Shown: positions 55,883 to 64,000 of the stretch, piece by piece
Layout: each line of letters begins with the position of its first letter
Numbering within the stretch: the stretch's first letter is position 1
Source of the DNA: Pseudomonas sp. Z8(2022)
GTDB lineage: Bacteria; Pseudomonadota; Gammaproteobacteria; Pseudomonadales; Pseudomonadaceae
DNA: 64,000 bases
Direction: 5' to 3'
Assembly: GCF_025837155.1 (NCBI RefSeq)
Contig: NZ_CP107549.1
Location: 496,001 to 560,000 of the forward strand
Notes under the pieces: model-generated
What the model saw: the letters and a program-made list of their open reading frames with translations, nothing else
The model's database searches: none
Told to the model about the DNA's origin: nothing
Position numbers and translations under genes: made by a program

Positions 55883-56971
55883 ATGGATGACAGCGACTAT
55901 AAAAATCACAAGAACGTAGGCGCTGGGCTGCGCGAGTCGGACAAGCGCGTGCTGATGCGTACCATCCTGCTTGCCACCAGCCTGACTCTCGGCGGCTTCT
56001 CCGTCCTGCAGGCTCTGGCCGGCAACTATCTCTTCGCCATCCTCGAAGTGCTGTTTACCGCCCTGTTGCTGTTCGGCGCCTGGCGCATTGGCCGCGCTCG
56101 GCATCTGTACCTGTGGATCTACCTGTATCTGATCCCGACCTTCAGCTTCATCCTTTACATCATCGTCATGCCGGAGGCCTCGTCTGCGGCTTTCGTCTGG
56201 CTGTACATGATCCCGCTGCTGGCCTACCTGCTGCTGGGAAAGCAGCGTGCCTTCCTGCTTGCCGCGCTGTTCATGCTTGCCGGGCTGCTGCTGTATTTCG
56301 CCGACAATCACCTGCACCTGGATACTCGCGGCCTGATCGACGTCGGAAATGCGGCGCTGTGCGGCGTGTTGATCCTGCTCTTCGTGCATATCTACGATGG
56401 CTTGCGCATGCAGGCCTACGAGGAGCTGGAACGCCTGGCACAGACCGATGCGCTGACTGGCGTGGCCAGTCGTGGCAGCTTCCAGCAAGCGTTGCAGCGC
56501 AGCATTCAGGAGGCCGAGCGCAGCAACGAACATCTGGTGCTGGTGCTGCTCGACGTCGACTACTTCAAACAGGTCAACGACCAGTGGGGGCACGAGGCGG
56601 GGGATATGGCGTTGCAGCACATCTGCCGGCTGCTGCAGCAGCGCCTGCGCATCACCGACTTCCTCGGGCGCCTGGGAGGGGAGGAGTTCGGTCTGCTGCT
56701 GCGCCACACTGACGGAGTTGGCGCTGCCCCGCTGGTGGAAAAGCTGCGCAAGCAGATTGCCGAGCAACCGCTGCACTACGGCGGCGAGCAGATTGCGCTG
56801 TCTGCCACCTTTGGCCTGGCGGCCTGGCCTGTGGATGGCCGTAACGCCGCCGACCTTTACCGCACCGCCGACCGCCGTCTGTACAGCGGCAAGCAACGCG
56901 GGCGCAACCAGCTGGTCAGCACCGACCTGCCTGTCGAGTTGCTGCTGGACAAGCTCGACGTGCGTTTCTGA
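55883..56971 (+). CDS. Membrane-anchored diguanylate cyclase with I-site
   Basis: 362 aa. Six membrane helices (about 30-190) and a GGDEF domain (about 200-350): LTGVASRGSFQQAL, VLLDVDYFKQVNDQWGHEAGD and active-site GGEEF (LGGEEFG). RITD lies five residues before it, the RxxD inhibitory site for product feedback. This differs from the cyclase at 31975. ATG 55883 (MDDSDYKN) follows GTGGCGGTG. It may be co-transcribed with the TRAP genes. Confidence 0.88.
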   Translation: MDDSDYKNHKNVGAGLRESDKRVLMRTILLATSLTLGGFSVLQALAGNYLFAILEVLFTALLLFGAWRIGRARHLYLWIYLYLIPTFSFILYIIVMPEASSAAFVWLYMIPLLAYLLLGKQRAFLLAALFMLAGLLLYFADNHLHLDTRGLIDVGNAALCGVLILLFVHIYDGLRMQAYEELERLAQTDALTGVASRGSFQQALQRSIQEAERSNEHLVLVLLDVDYFKQVNDQWGHEAGDMALQHICRLLQQRLRITDFLGRLGGEEFGLLLRHTDGVGAAPLVEKLRKQIAEQPLHYGGEQIALSATFGLAAWPVDGRNAADLYRTADRRLYSGKQRGRNQLVSTDLPVELLLDKLDVRF

Positions 56972-56978
56972 ACGCCGC

Positions 56979-57350
56979 TCAGCGTGCCGCGCTGGCCGCG
57001 ACTGCTGGCACGCAGGGCTGCTGGCCGGCGCCGGCCAGGTTCTCGACGTTGTTCAGCACGTTATGGCCCTGATTGACCTTCTGCGCGTTCTCCGCCACCT
57101 GCACGCGCTTTGCATAGGTAGCGGAGTTGCCGTTGAGGTTGTTCTGGGTCTCCAGCACGCTGTTGGCTATGTCCAGCAGGCTGCGGCCGGTGGCGATAAG
57201 GCTGCTGGTTGCGCTCGGGGCGCAGGGATCAGTAGCCAGCTGAGCATTCTGCTGGTCCTGGGGTTGCGTGTTCTGTGCCAGGCAGCCGCTCAGCGAGGCC
57301 ACCGCAGCGGTGCTCAGAGCGATAGCCAGGCTTCTTCCCGTGATGTTCAT
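56979..57350 (-). CDS. Putative lipoprotein
   Basis: 123 aa. Type II signal sequence with lipobox LSGC (C23), preceded by ALSTAAVASLSGC. The mature part is Q/N-rich then helical (RSLLDIANSVLETQNNLNGN..AENAQKVNQGHNVLNNVENL), with two further Cys (DPCAP, QPCVP). Unknown family; by C at +1 followed by L it should stay in the inner or be sorted to the outer membrane. Monocistronic and convergent with the cyclase. Confidence 0.75.
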   Translation of the reverse strand: MNITGRSLAIALSTAAVASLSGCLAQNTQPQDQQNAQLATDPCAPSATSSLIATGRSLLDIANSVLETQNNLNGNSATYAKRVQVAENAQKVNQGHNVLNNVENLAGAGQQPCVPAVAASAAR

Positions 57351-57546
57351 CAGACATTCCCTTTAATGACCGTGCCCCGACCCACTGCCAAGGCATTGCC
57401 CGGATTCTAGGAACGAGGTCTCAGGCAAGAAATAGTACGGGTGTACTGATGTCGAATCGCCTGCCAAGCAGTTCCTTGCGCCGGTGGTGGGCTCCGGCCT
57501 AAGGTGCCAGCTCCAGTACAGGAGCTGTAATCAGCAGGGAATCCTC

Positions 57547-59178
57547 ATGCCCGCGAGCGTCTCCACTTCTCACGACACCGAGCGTGCCCAGGCCGGGGTA
57601 CGCATGATCTTCGTGGCAGCCGCGGGCAGCTATACCGCAGCACTCCATCTTTTATCCCTGATCGACTCAGGGCTGGTCTGGAAGATCTTTCTGCTCGAAG
57701 GCCTGTTCTGCATCGTCGCCACACTCATCTGGGCAGATGTCCTGCGCCGTCCGGGCCACTATCGTGGGCGTCGCCTGCTAACCATGTTTACCGACTACAG
57801 CGGCATCACTCTGGCCCTGGCCAATGGCGGTGCGGCCATGTTGCCGGTCTATGCGATCCTGATCTGGATCACCATCGGCTATGGCCTGCGTTACGGCTCC
57901 GGTTACTTGCTGTTGGCCACCGTCATGGCTATGGCGTCGCTGGCGGTGACCGCCAGCATCTCGGCCTATTGGCAGTCGCAGCCCTACCTGATCATCACGC
58001 TGCTGCTCACCACCCTGATGGCGCCGGCCTACATGCATGCCCTGCTCAGACGCTCGCGTCAGGCGGTCGAGGCCGAGCAGGCAGCCATCCGCGCCAAGGC
58101 GCAGTTTCTCGCCCAGGCCAGCCATGACCTGCGTCAGCCCATTCACTCAATCAGCCTGTTCACCGCGTGCCTGCGAGACAGCCGCCTGGGCGCCGAGCAG
58201 CAACGGCTGGTGGAGAACATCGACAAATCCCTGCACAGCGTCGCGCGTCTGTTCCGCAGCATTCTTGATATGTACTCGCTCGACAGCGGCAAGGTGGTGC
58301 CGCAGCTGGAGCCGCTGGCGTTGCGTCCTCTGCTTGAACAGCTCATCCAGCAGAATGCCGAGGCGGCGCGCTGGGCCGGGGTGGAGGTGCGGTTGCGTTG
58401 CCCGCCGGTTCAGGTGCGGGCCGACCCGGCACTGCTCACCACCATGCTGCAGAACCTGCTTTCCAATGCATTGAAATATGCTCCGGGCAAGCCGCTGCTG
58501 ATCGCCTGTCGGTGTCGTGGCCCGGAGGTTGCCATCGAGGTCTATGACAAGGGGCGCGGCATAGCCTCCGGGCATCTGGACAGCGTCTTCGAGGAGTTCT
58601 ACCGCGTACGCCAGGAGCGCGACAGCGATGTCGAGGGCATGGGCCTGGGTCTGGCCATCGTCAGGCGTCTCGGCGCGCTGATGGGGATGCGGGTCAGCAT
58701 TCGTTCCGTGGAAGGTCGCGGCACGCGTGCGGTGATCGACGGCCTGCAGTGGATCGAGACACCCAGTCAGCTTCCTGCTGCCAGACGCAGCGACCGCGAG
58801 GCGCCGCGCATGCTCGACGGCTTGCGCGTGTGCCTGATCGAGGATGACCGCAACGTGCTGCTGGCTACCGCGACCCTGCTGCAGAAATGGGGCTGCGAAG
58901 TCTCCAGCTTCAGCGGCCTGCCCGATGCATCGAAGCATTTCGATCTGGTGGTGACGGACTTCGACCTCGGCACCGACGCCTCGGGCGCCGACTGCATCCA
59001 GCACCTGCGTCGCGGCAGTGGACGCGACGTGCCGGCGATCATCATGACCGGCCACGACGTGCGTCGAGTTCAGCAACAGCTGGGTGACAACGAAATCCCG
59101 ATCCTGTCGAAACCGGTGCAGCCAGCCGAGCTGCGCTCGCTTCTGGTGGCGCTGAAACTTCGCCTCAAAGCTGCATGA
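57547..59178 (+). CDS. Hybrid sensor histidine kinase/response regulator
   Basis: 543 aa. About six membrane helices (20-175), then a HisKA domain with the phospho-histidine in FLAQASHDLRQPIHS (H ~204), an HATPase domain (NLLSNALKYAPG, DKGRGI, GMGLGLAIV) and a C-terminal receiver (about 430-540, CLIEDDRNVLLATATLLQ, acceptor Asp in VVTDFDLGTDASG). ATG 57547 follows CAGGGAATCC. It is tail-to-tail with a NarL-type regulator, its probable partner. The signal is unknown. Confidence 0.9.
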   Translation: MPASVSTSHDTERAQAGVRMIFVAAAGSYTAALHLLSLIDSGLVWKIFLLEGLFCIVATLIWADVLRRPGHYRGRRLLTMFTDYSGITLALANGGAAMLPVYAILIWITIGYGLRYGSGYLLLATVMAMASLAVTASISAYWQSQPYLIITLLLTTLMAPAYMHALLRRSRQAVEAEQAAIRAKAQFLAQASHDLRQPIHSISLFTACLRDSRLGAEQQRLVENIDKSLHSVARLFRSILDMYSLDSGKVVPQLEPLALRPLLEQLIQQNAEAARWAGVEVRLRCPPVQVRADPALLTTMLQNLLSNALKYAPGKPLLIACRCRGPEVAIEVYDKGRGIASGHLDSVFEEFYRVRQERDSDVEGMGLGLAIVRRLGALMGMRVSIRSVEGRGTRAVIDGLQWIETPSQLPAARRSDREAPRMLDGLRVCLIEDDRNVLLATATLLQKWGCEVSSFSGLPDASKHFDLVVTDFDLGTDASGADCIQHLRRGSGRDVPAIIMTGHDVRRVQQQLGDNEIPILSKPVQPAELRSLLVALKLRLKAA

Positions 59179-59181
59179 GGA

Positions 59182-59817
59182 TCACACCAGCCCGGCCTTG
59201 GCACCCTTGGCTGCGGCCGCGGCGCGGGTGCTGACGTCCAGCGTGCGCAGCAGCGATGAAACATGGATGCGTGCGGTAAAGGGGGAGATCGCCAGCTCGC
59301 GGGCGATCTCCTTGTTCGACAGGCCGCGCACCACCAGCCGTAGAAGTTCCTGCTGCCGAGGCGTCAGCTGCTCCAACAGATGACGGTCCCCGGCGAAGGC
59401 CGGCACCCCGGCGGGGCCAAGAGTCAGGACGAATTCCCCGGCGCGTACGGCCAGCAACGCGTCGGCAATTGCATCAGGTGGTGTCGCCTTGCCGATGAAA
59501 CCGTCGGCGCCTGCTGTCATCACTTCATCGATCAGCTCGCGGTTGTCGACCATTGACACGACCACGATAGAGCTGCGGGCAAACGTCTGGCGCAGTGTGC
59601 TGATGGCCTGCGGCGACTGGCCGGGGAAGAGCAGGTCGAGCATGAACAGGCTCGGCGCCGCGCCCGCTTGCGCCAGGCTCAGCACTTCATCCATGTCTGC
59701 GGCTTCGAGGATGCACGCCTGGGGAAAGACGCGCTGGGCGATGCGGCACAGACCATCGCGGAAAACCGGATGGTCGTCGGCCACTATGATGCGTTCTTGT
59801 TGTAATTGTTCGGGCAT
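59182..59817 (-). CDS. NarL/FixJ-family response regulator
   Basis: 211 aa. Receiver domain 8-125 (IIVADDHPVFRDGL, phospho-Asp in LFMLDLLFPG, K in GFIGKATPP) and a LuxR-type helix-turn-helix (about 145-205, LTPRQQELLRLVVRGLSNKEIARELAIS). ATG 59817 (MPEQLQQER) is chosen; ATG 59853 adds 12 residues. It converges with the hybrid kinase gene, 3 bp between stops, and is likely its partner regulator. Target genes unknown. Confidence 0.9.
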   Translation of the reverse strand: MPEQLQQERIIVADDHPVFRDGLCRIAQRVFPQACILEAADMDEVLSLAQAGAAPSLFMLDLLFPGQSPQAISTLRQTFARSSIVVVSMVDNRELIDEVMTAGADGFIGKATPPDAIADALLAVRAGEFVLTLGPAGVPAFAGDRHLLEQLTPRQQELLRLVVRGLSNKEIARELAISPFTARIHVSSLLRTLDVSTRAAAAAKGAKAGLV

Positions 59818-59968
59818 ATGGGCGCTTCCGTCTTGGAGCCAGACTAAAGTCATCGCCCGGACGGTGCCAGTGGCTGGTTCTCAGTATGACGACTGGTTTC
59901 GTCGGAACCGCATGGCGTTGCCTGCAGTCTGTTCTGATACCCCCTTATGGAATGTAAAGGAGTACCAC

Positions 59969-60127
59969 ATGGACCTTATCCGTATCCTCATCGCCATCCT
60001 GCTGCCGCCGTTGGGCGTGTTCCTCCAGGTCGGTTTCGGCGGCGCGTTCTGGCTTAACATCCTGCTCACCCTGCTTGGCTACATCCCCGGCATCGTGCAT
60101 GCGGTGTACATCATCGCCAAACGCTGA
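59969..60127 (+). CDS. Pmp3/YqaE-family small membrane protein
   Basis: 52 aa, two membrane helices, matching the Pmp3 (UPF0057) signature: ILIAILLPPLGVFLQVGFG and FWLNILLTLLGYIPGIVHAVYII. These proteolipids affect membrane potential and salt/stress tolerance. ATG 59969 has AAAGGAG 8 bp upstream. It is the end of a much longer open frame that is antisense to the response regulator and not real. Confidence 0.93.
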   Translation: MDLIRILIAILLPPLGVFLQVGFGGAFWLNILLTLLGYIPGIVHAVYIIAKR

Positions 60128-60167
60128 GGTCTGTCCCCAGCGCGCTTGCTTACTGATGTCGCGTTTT

Positions 60168-60270
60168 CTCCCCTCTCCCATTCAGGGGCTACATCGGAAA
60201 CAGCGAAGCACCGCTTCGCCCGCTGTTGCGACCCTAACTCTGCGAAGGGCTGGGGCCGGGGGAGAAGCAG
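60168..60270. repeat. Second copy of the TRAP-region repeat, with internal hairpin
   Basis: TCTCCCCTCTCCCATTC (60167-60183) and GGGGCCGGGGGAGAA (60253-60267) match the ends of the element at 53960-53998. Here they flank an internal segment of ~70 bp with CAGCGAAGC..GCTTCGCCCGCTG pairing. It lies between the Pmp3 gene and egtD. Confidence 0.55.
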
Positions 60271-60342
60271 ACGATCATGCAGCAAGCAGTTTGCCTATCT
60301 CGCCCCTGGCGACGGCTCGCCATTTCTCCCTGACGAATCCCC

Positions 60343-61305
60343 TTACTCCCGCCGCAAAAAATGCACGCTGAACAGCTGCGCCGGATCGCTCCATATGGCG
60401 ACCGAGGCGAAGCCGCATGCGCCTGCCAACTCACGAAAGCCGCTCGGCGTGTATTTGTAGGAATTCTCCGTATGCAGGGTTTCGCCTGCGGCGAAGTCGA
60501 ACACGCGATCCTCGATGCGCACCCGCTGCGCCTGCCGGCTGACCAGATGCATCTCGATGCGTGACTCGGCTTCGTTGTAGAAGGCTCGATGCTGGAAGCC
60601 GCGTGGGTCGATATCGCTGTCCAGCTCGGTGCGAATACGCTCGAGCAGGTTGAGGTTGAACAGCGCAGTGACCCCGGACGCATCGTTGTAGGCGCTTTCC
60701 AGTACCTGACGGTCCTTGATCAGATCCACACCGATCAGCAGGCCACTGCCGGCCGGCAGCGTCCGATGCAGGTTACAAAGAAAGGCTTGGGCTTCTTCCG
60801 GATCAAAATTACCGATGCTGGAGCCGGGGAAGAACGCCAGTGGCCGTTTGCCCAGCGCCTCGGCGGGCAACTTCAGTGGTTGGCTGAAATCGGCGCACAG
60901 CGCGTGTACGTCGAGCCAGCGATAGTCGGCAGCCAGCCGGCGTGTGCAGATATCCAGGAACTCACGGGAGATATCGATGCCCAGGTAGCGCGCCGGGCGC
61001 AGGGCTTCGAGCAGCAGGCGGATCTTGCGGCTGGCGCCGCTGCCCAGCTCCACCAGGCTGACGTTGCGCCCGGCCAGCTCGGCGATATCCTTGGCCGCCA
61101 GGCGCAGGATGGTTTCCTCGGTGCGAGTTGGATAGTACTCCGGCTGCTGGCAGATCAACTCGAACAGCTGGGAACCGCGGTGATCGTAGAAGAACTTCGG
61201 CGACATCGCCTTTGGGCTGGTCGCGAAACCACGAAGGGCTTCCTCGCGTAGCGCCTGCTGTTCCCGACTCAGGGATTGTTCGTGGGTACGGAGTGCCAGT
61301 GCCAT
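60343..61305 (-). CDS. egtD: Histidine N-alpha-methyltransferase EgtD
   Basis: 320 aa, SAM-dependent trimethylation of histidine to hercynine, first step of ergothioneine synthesis. Family motifs: FYDHRGSQLFELICQQPEYYPTRTEE, LVELGSGASRKIRLLLEAL (SAM loop), FFPGSSIGNFDPEEA, HTENSYKYTPSGFREL. The N-terminus MALALRTHEQSL has AAGGAG 10 bp upstream, in the end of egtB. It is the second gene of an egtB-egtD pair (2 bp apart). Confidence 0.95.
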   Translation of the reverse strand: MALALRTHEQSLSREQQALREEALRGFATSPKAMSPKFFYDHRGSQLFELICQQPEYYPTRTEETILRLAAKDIAELAGRNVSLVELGSGASRKIRLLLEALRPARYLGIDISREFLDICTRRLAADYRWLDVHALCADFSQPLKLPAEALGKRPLAFFPGSSIGNFDPEEAQAFLCNLHRTLPAGSGLLIGVDLIKDRQVLESAYNDASGVTALFNLNLLERIRTELDSDIDPRGFQHRAFYNEAESRIEMHLVSRQAQRVRIEDRVFDFAAGETLHTENSYKYTPSGFRELAGACGFASVAIWSDPAQLFSVHFLRRE

Positions 61306-61307
61306 GC

Positions 61308-62588
61308 TCAGAGCTCCTTGGCCAGACGCAGGCCGGAGAACTGCCAGCGCATGGTGGGGTAGAAGAAGTTGCGATAGGTGGGGCGCACGTGGTCCTCAGG
61401 CGTGGCGCAACTGCCGCCACGCAACACCACCTGCCCGGACATGAACTTGCCGTTGTACTCACCCAGGCTGCCGCCCAGCGGCCGAAAGCCGGGGTAGGGC
61501 CGATAGGCGCTGGCCGTCCATTCCCAGACATCGCCGTAGAGTTGCTGCAGGCCATCGCCGGCAGCTGCAGCCACCGGCTGCAGATGGCCGCTCTCGACAA
61601 AATTGCCCCACAATGGCTCGTCCTGCGCGGCGACTTCCCATTCTTCTTCGCGTGCCAGACGTGCCTGCGCCCAGGTGGCAAAGGCCTCGGCCTCGAAATA
61701 ACTCAGGTGGCAAACCGGTGCATCCAGATCCAGCTCGCGTGGGCCGCCCAGGGTCAGCTCCAGCCAGTCGTCACCCTCGCGCTGCCAGTACAGCGGCGCC
61801 TGCCAGCCAGCGCGCTGGATATGGTCCCAGCCGTCCGCCAGCCACAAGGCGGTGTTGCGATAACCGCCATCGCGAATGAACTCCAGGTACTCGCCATTGC
61901 TCACCGGCCGGCTGGCCAACTGAAAGGCCTCGACGAACACCCGATGGCGCGGCCGCTCGCAGTCGAAGGCAAAGCCTTCGCCGCTATGGCCAACCTGGCG
62001 CAACCCGGCGGGGAACTGAATCCAGCGCAGCTCGCTCGCGCTTGCTCCGCCCGGCTTCAGGTCATGCCGGTAAACCGGCCGTAACGGGTTCTGCGCCAGG
62101 ATGTGCTTGATATCCATCAGCAGCAGCTCCTGATGCTGCTGCTCATGCTCCAGCCCCAGCGCGACCCGCTGCAGCACCTCATCGGCAAGTTCACTGCCTG
62201 ACTGGAGCAACTGCGCCATGGCCAGATCGACATGGCTGCGATAGGCGTACACCTCGCTTACCGTCGGCCGCGACAACAACCCGCGCCGCGCCCGCTCGAA
62301 GGGCGTGCCGTGGGTCTTGTAGTAGGAATTGAACAGATGGTCGTAGCGTTCATCCAGCGGGCGATAGCCCGGCAGGAAGGGAAGCAGCACGAAGGCCTCG
62401 AAGAACCAGGTGACATGCGCCAGATGCCATTTCGGCGGGCTGACGTCCGGCATGCTCTGAATCACATAGTCTTCAGCTTCCAGCGGCTCACAGAGCCGTT
62501 CACTGGCGGCGCGTACCCGCTGGTAACGCTGCCATAGCTTTTCGAGGTGCGACGGTGAAACGGCGATCCTGCTGGTGCGGTCTCGCAT
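61308..62588 (-). CDS. egtB: Hercynine oxygenase EgtB
   Basis: 426 aa. N-terminal DinB-like domain with the iron triad (HLAHVTWFFE, H ~58; HEQQHQELL, H ~146 and H ~150) and C-terminal formylglycine-generating-enzyme-like domain (FPAGLRQVGHSGEGFAFDCERPRHRV; GDVWEWTASAYRPYPG; RGGSCATPEDHVRPTYRNFF). It joins hercynine and a thiol (cysteine or gamma-glutamylcysteine) with O2 to the sulphoxide. ATG 62588 is chosen because AAAGGA lies 8 bp upstream; ATG 62597 sits on that site. The lyase EgtE and the amidase EgtC are not in the window. Confidence 0.94.
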   Translation of the reverse strand: MRDRTSRIAVSPSHLEKLWQRYQRVRAASERLCEPLEAEDYVIQSMPDVSPPKWHLAHVTWFFEAFVLLPFLPGYRPLDERYDHLFNSYYKTHGTPFERARRGLLSRPTVSEVYAYRSHVDLAMAQLLQSGSELADEVLQRVALGLEHEQQHQELLLMDIKHILAQNPLRPVYRHDLKPGGASASELRWIQFPAGLRQVGHSGEGFAFDCERPRHRVFVEAFQLASRPVSNGEYLEFIRDGGYRNTALWLADGWDHIQRAGWQAPLYWQREGDDWLELTLGGPRELDLDAPVCHLSYFEAEAFATWAQARLAREEEWEVAAQDEPLWGNFVESGHLQPVAAAAGDGLQQLYGDVWEWTASAYRPYPGFRPLGGSLGEYNGKFMSGQVVLRGGSCATPEDHVRPTYRNFFYPTMRWQFSGLRLAKEL

Positions 62589-62702
62589 AACACGCATCCT
62601 TTGCTGGCGCCGCGGAACGCGACGGTTCTTTAAGCCGACCGGGCTAGAAGGGCAAAGGTTCAGGGAAAATGTGAGGCTGCGGGGGCCAGGGCGAGAAACA
62701 AA

Positions 62703-62725
62703 AAAGCCGCGCAATGCGCGGCTTT
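62703..62725 (-). terminator. Terminator of the tRNA gene
   Basis: On the minus strand AAAGCCGCGC, loop ATT, GCGCGGCTTT, then a T-run from the plus-strand AACAAAAAA. It lies directly after the tRNA 3' end. Confidence 0.9.
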
Positions 62726-62730
62726 GAAGG

Positions 62731-62807
62731 TGGTGGGCCCACACGGACTCGAACCGTGGACCAAAGGATTATGAGTCCTCTGCTCTAACCAACTGAGCTA
62801 TAGGCCC
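62731..62807 (-). tRNA. tRNA with CAU anticodon (Met or Ile2)
   Basis: 77 nt including encoded CCA. Acceptor stem GGGCCTA/TGGGCCC, D-arm AGCTCAGTTGGTTAGAGCA, anticodon loop CTCATAA with anticodon CAT, T-arm GGTTCGAGTCC. CAU is shared by methionine elongator and isoleucine-2 (lysidine) tRNAs. C4-G69 and C5-G68 in the acceptor stem, and the G-C-rich stem, are TilS identity elements and favour tRNA-Ile2. The label Met is common in annotation. Confidence 0.93.
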
Positions 62808-62823
62808 CCAGAAGGCCGGCGGA

Positions 62824-64000
62824 TTATACCGGTGGGTTCTCGTCAGCGCCAACCGCTTGACCTGGCGGGAGAAATTTCCGCGCGAAGGCTTCGGCCGAGA
62901 GGGGGCGACTGACCACGTAGCCCTGGATCTGCAAGCAGCCTTCGGCGGCGAGGCAGAGTTCCTGGGCCTTGGTTTCCACGCCTTCGGCGATCACTGTCAA
63001 CTGCATGCTGTTGCCCAGAGCGATGATGGCGCGGGTGATCGCCAGGTCATGCGGGTCATCCGGCAGGCCGCGGACGAAGGATTTGTCGATCTTCAGCACG
63101 TCCAGTGGCAGGCGTTTGAGGTAGCTGAGCGAGGAGTAGCCGGTGCCGAAGTCGTCGATGGCCAGCTGCACGCCGAGCTGCTTGAGGCGGTGGAGGATTT
63201 CCAGCGCATCGTCGGCCTGGTTCATGATGAAGTTTTCGGTGATCTCCAGTTGCAGCAGTTGTGGCGCCAGATTGTGGTGTTGCAGCAATGCTCTGATGCG
63301 TGCTAGCAAGCCGGGTTGGTGCAATTGCGCACCGGCAAGGTTGACCGATAGGGCGCCAAAGCCGAGGCCGCTTTCCTGCCACTGCTGCAGCTGGCGGCAG
63401 GCCTGTTCCAGCACCCAGTCGCCCAGCGGCAGGATCAGCCCGCTTTCTTCGGCCACCGGGATGAAACGATCCGGTGGAATCTCACCGAACACCGGGTGCG
63501 GCCAGCGCACCAGTGCTTCGGCGCCCACCAGGCCCTGGCTGCGCACGCAGAACTTGGGCTGGTAGTGCAGGCACAGTTCGTTGCGTTCGAGGGCGCGGCG
63601 CAGCTCCTGCTCCATGGCCATGCGTTCGTTGACCTGGAAGGTCAGCGAGCGGGTGTAGAACTCGTAGCGGTTTCGCCCCTTCGCCTTGGACTGGTACATG
63701 GCCGTATCGGCGTTCTTCACCAGGGTGGCGACATCCAGGCCGTCCGCGGGATAGAGGCTGATGCCGATGCTGGCACTGATGAAGAACTCGTGATCGTCGA
63801 GCTGAAACGATGCGCCGAAGCAGGCGAGAAGCTTCTGTGCGACCTGCTCGGCATCATTCGGCTGATGCAGGCCGGGCAGCAGGATGATGAACTCGTCGCC
63901 GCCCAGTCGAGCCACGGTGTCGATATCGCGCAACTGCCGTCTCAGGCGTTCGGCGATGGCTCTGAGCAACTGGTCGCCGACCGGATGGCCGAGGCTGTCA
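62824..64000 (-). CDS. GGDEF-EAL cyclic-di-GMP protein (C-terminal part)
   Basis: Reading frame of 391 residues that stays open to the window end, so the N-terminus is missing. The GGDEF part shows DSLGHPVGDQLLRAIAERL, inhibitory site RDID, then TVARL and the intact GGDEF, so cyclase activity is possible. The EAL domain has GAEALVRWPHP, ITENFIMNQ, IDDFGTGYSSLSYLKRLPLDVLKIDK and AEGVET, all needed for phosphodiesterase activity. The position beside the tRNA matches (from memory) the RmcA-type sensor next to rpoD in P. aeruginosa. Confidence 0.93.
   Translation of the reverse strand, partial: DSLGHPVGDQLLRAIAERLRRQLRDIDTVARLGGDEFIILLPGLHQPNDAEQVAQKLLACFGASFQLDDHEFFISASIGISLYPADGLDVATLVKNADTAMYQSKAKGRNRYEFYTRSLTFQVNERMAMEQELRRALERNELCLHYQPKFCVRSQGLVGAEALVRWPHPVFGEIPPDRFIPVAEESGLILPLGDWVLEQACRQLQQWQESGLGFGALSVNLAGAQLHQPGLLARIRALLQHHNLAPQLLQLEITENFIMNQADDALEILHRLKQLGVQLAIDDFGTGYSSLSYLKRLPLDVLKIDKSFVRGLPDDPHDLAITRAIIALGNSMQLTVIAEGVETKAQELCLAAEGCLQIQGYVVSRPLSAEAFARKFLPPGQAVGADENPPV

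Overview
The window is a 64 kb stretch of a Pseudomonas chromosome. The evidence is the high G+C content, the biotin order bioB-F-H-C-D, creD, an OprD-type porin, a GacA box in front of an Rsm-type small RNA, GTAGGAGCGG-type REP elements, and gene neighbourhoods that (from memory) resemble those of P. aeruginosa from creD to the tRNA/GGDEF-EAL region near rpoD. It is probably not P. aeruginosa: the histidine-utilisation locus has a different composition and an IS3-family element sits before creD. It is mostly core chromosome with small accessory insertions. There is no prophage, CRISPR array or large island.

Layout. 0.2-4.1 kb: a reverse-strand DNA-repair pair, a FAN1-type VRR-NUC nuclease and a Cas4-like-nuclease/XPD-like helicase, behind a LexA-like box. 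4.3-4.7 kb: a small secreted protein made of 13-residue repeats. 4.8-6.1 kb: a complete IS3-family element with inverted repeats and a 4-bp target duplication. 6.1-13 kb: creD, small envelope proteins, a DUF4212/sodium:solute symporter pair and trhP. 13-24 kb: a REP cluster, an exonuclease/CBS-nucleotidyltransferase pair, malate synthase G, GNAT, an ACT regulator, rarD, srkA, a ModE-like regulator and comF. 24-28.7 kb: the biotin operon behind a BirA-type operator. 28.8-35.2 kb: a flagellar-rod-like protein, a SprA-type metalloprotease, and two long acyl-CoA dehydrogenases flanking a diguanylate cyclase, the first preceded by two PsrA-type boxes.

35.3-45.5 kb: an OprD porin and the hut locus (hutD divergent from hutI-hutG-YjiH-hutU-hutH, then hutC), with two palindromic HutC-type operators. 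HutG is arginase-like, which implies the four-step route from histidine to glutamate. A YjiH/Gate-domain membrane protein sits where a transporter would be expected. 45.5-52.3 kb: an EndA-type nuclease, the sRNA gene rsmY with a perfect GacA box, a TetR/hydrolase pair, a LysR regulator, a MOSC protein, and two proteins with an aminotransferase fold and a glutamine-amidotransferase fold that both lack their catalytic residues. 52.9-55.8 kb: a DctPQM TRAP transporter. 55.9-64 kb: a second diguanylate cyclase, a lipoprotein, a convergent two-component pair, a Pmp3 peptide, egtB-egtD for ergothioneine, a CAU-anticodon tRNA and the end of a GGDEF-EAL protein.

The most unusual items are the MOSC/pseudo-aminotransferase/pseudo-amidotransferase operon (49.1-51.7 kb), the 13-residue repeat exoprotein, the LexA-boxed FAN1-helicase operon, and the YjiH membrane protein embedded in an arginase-type hut operon.
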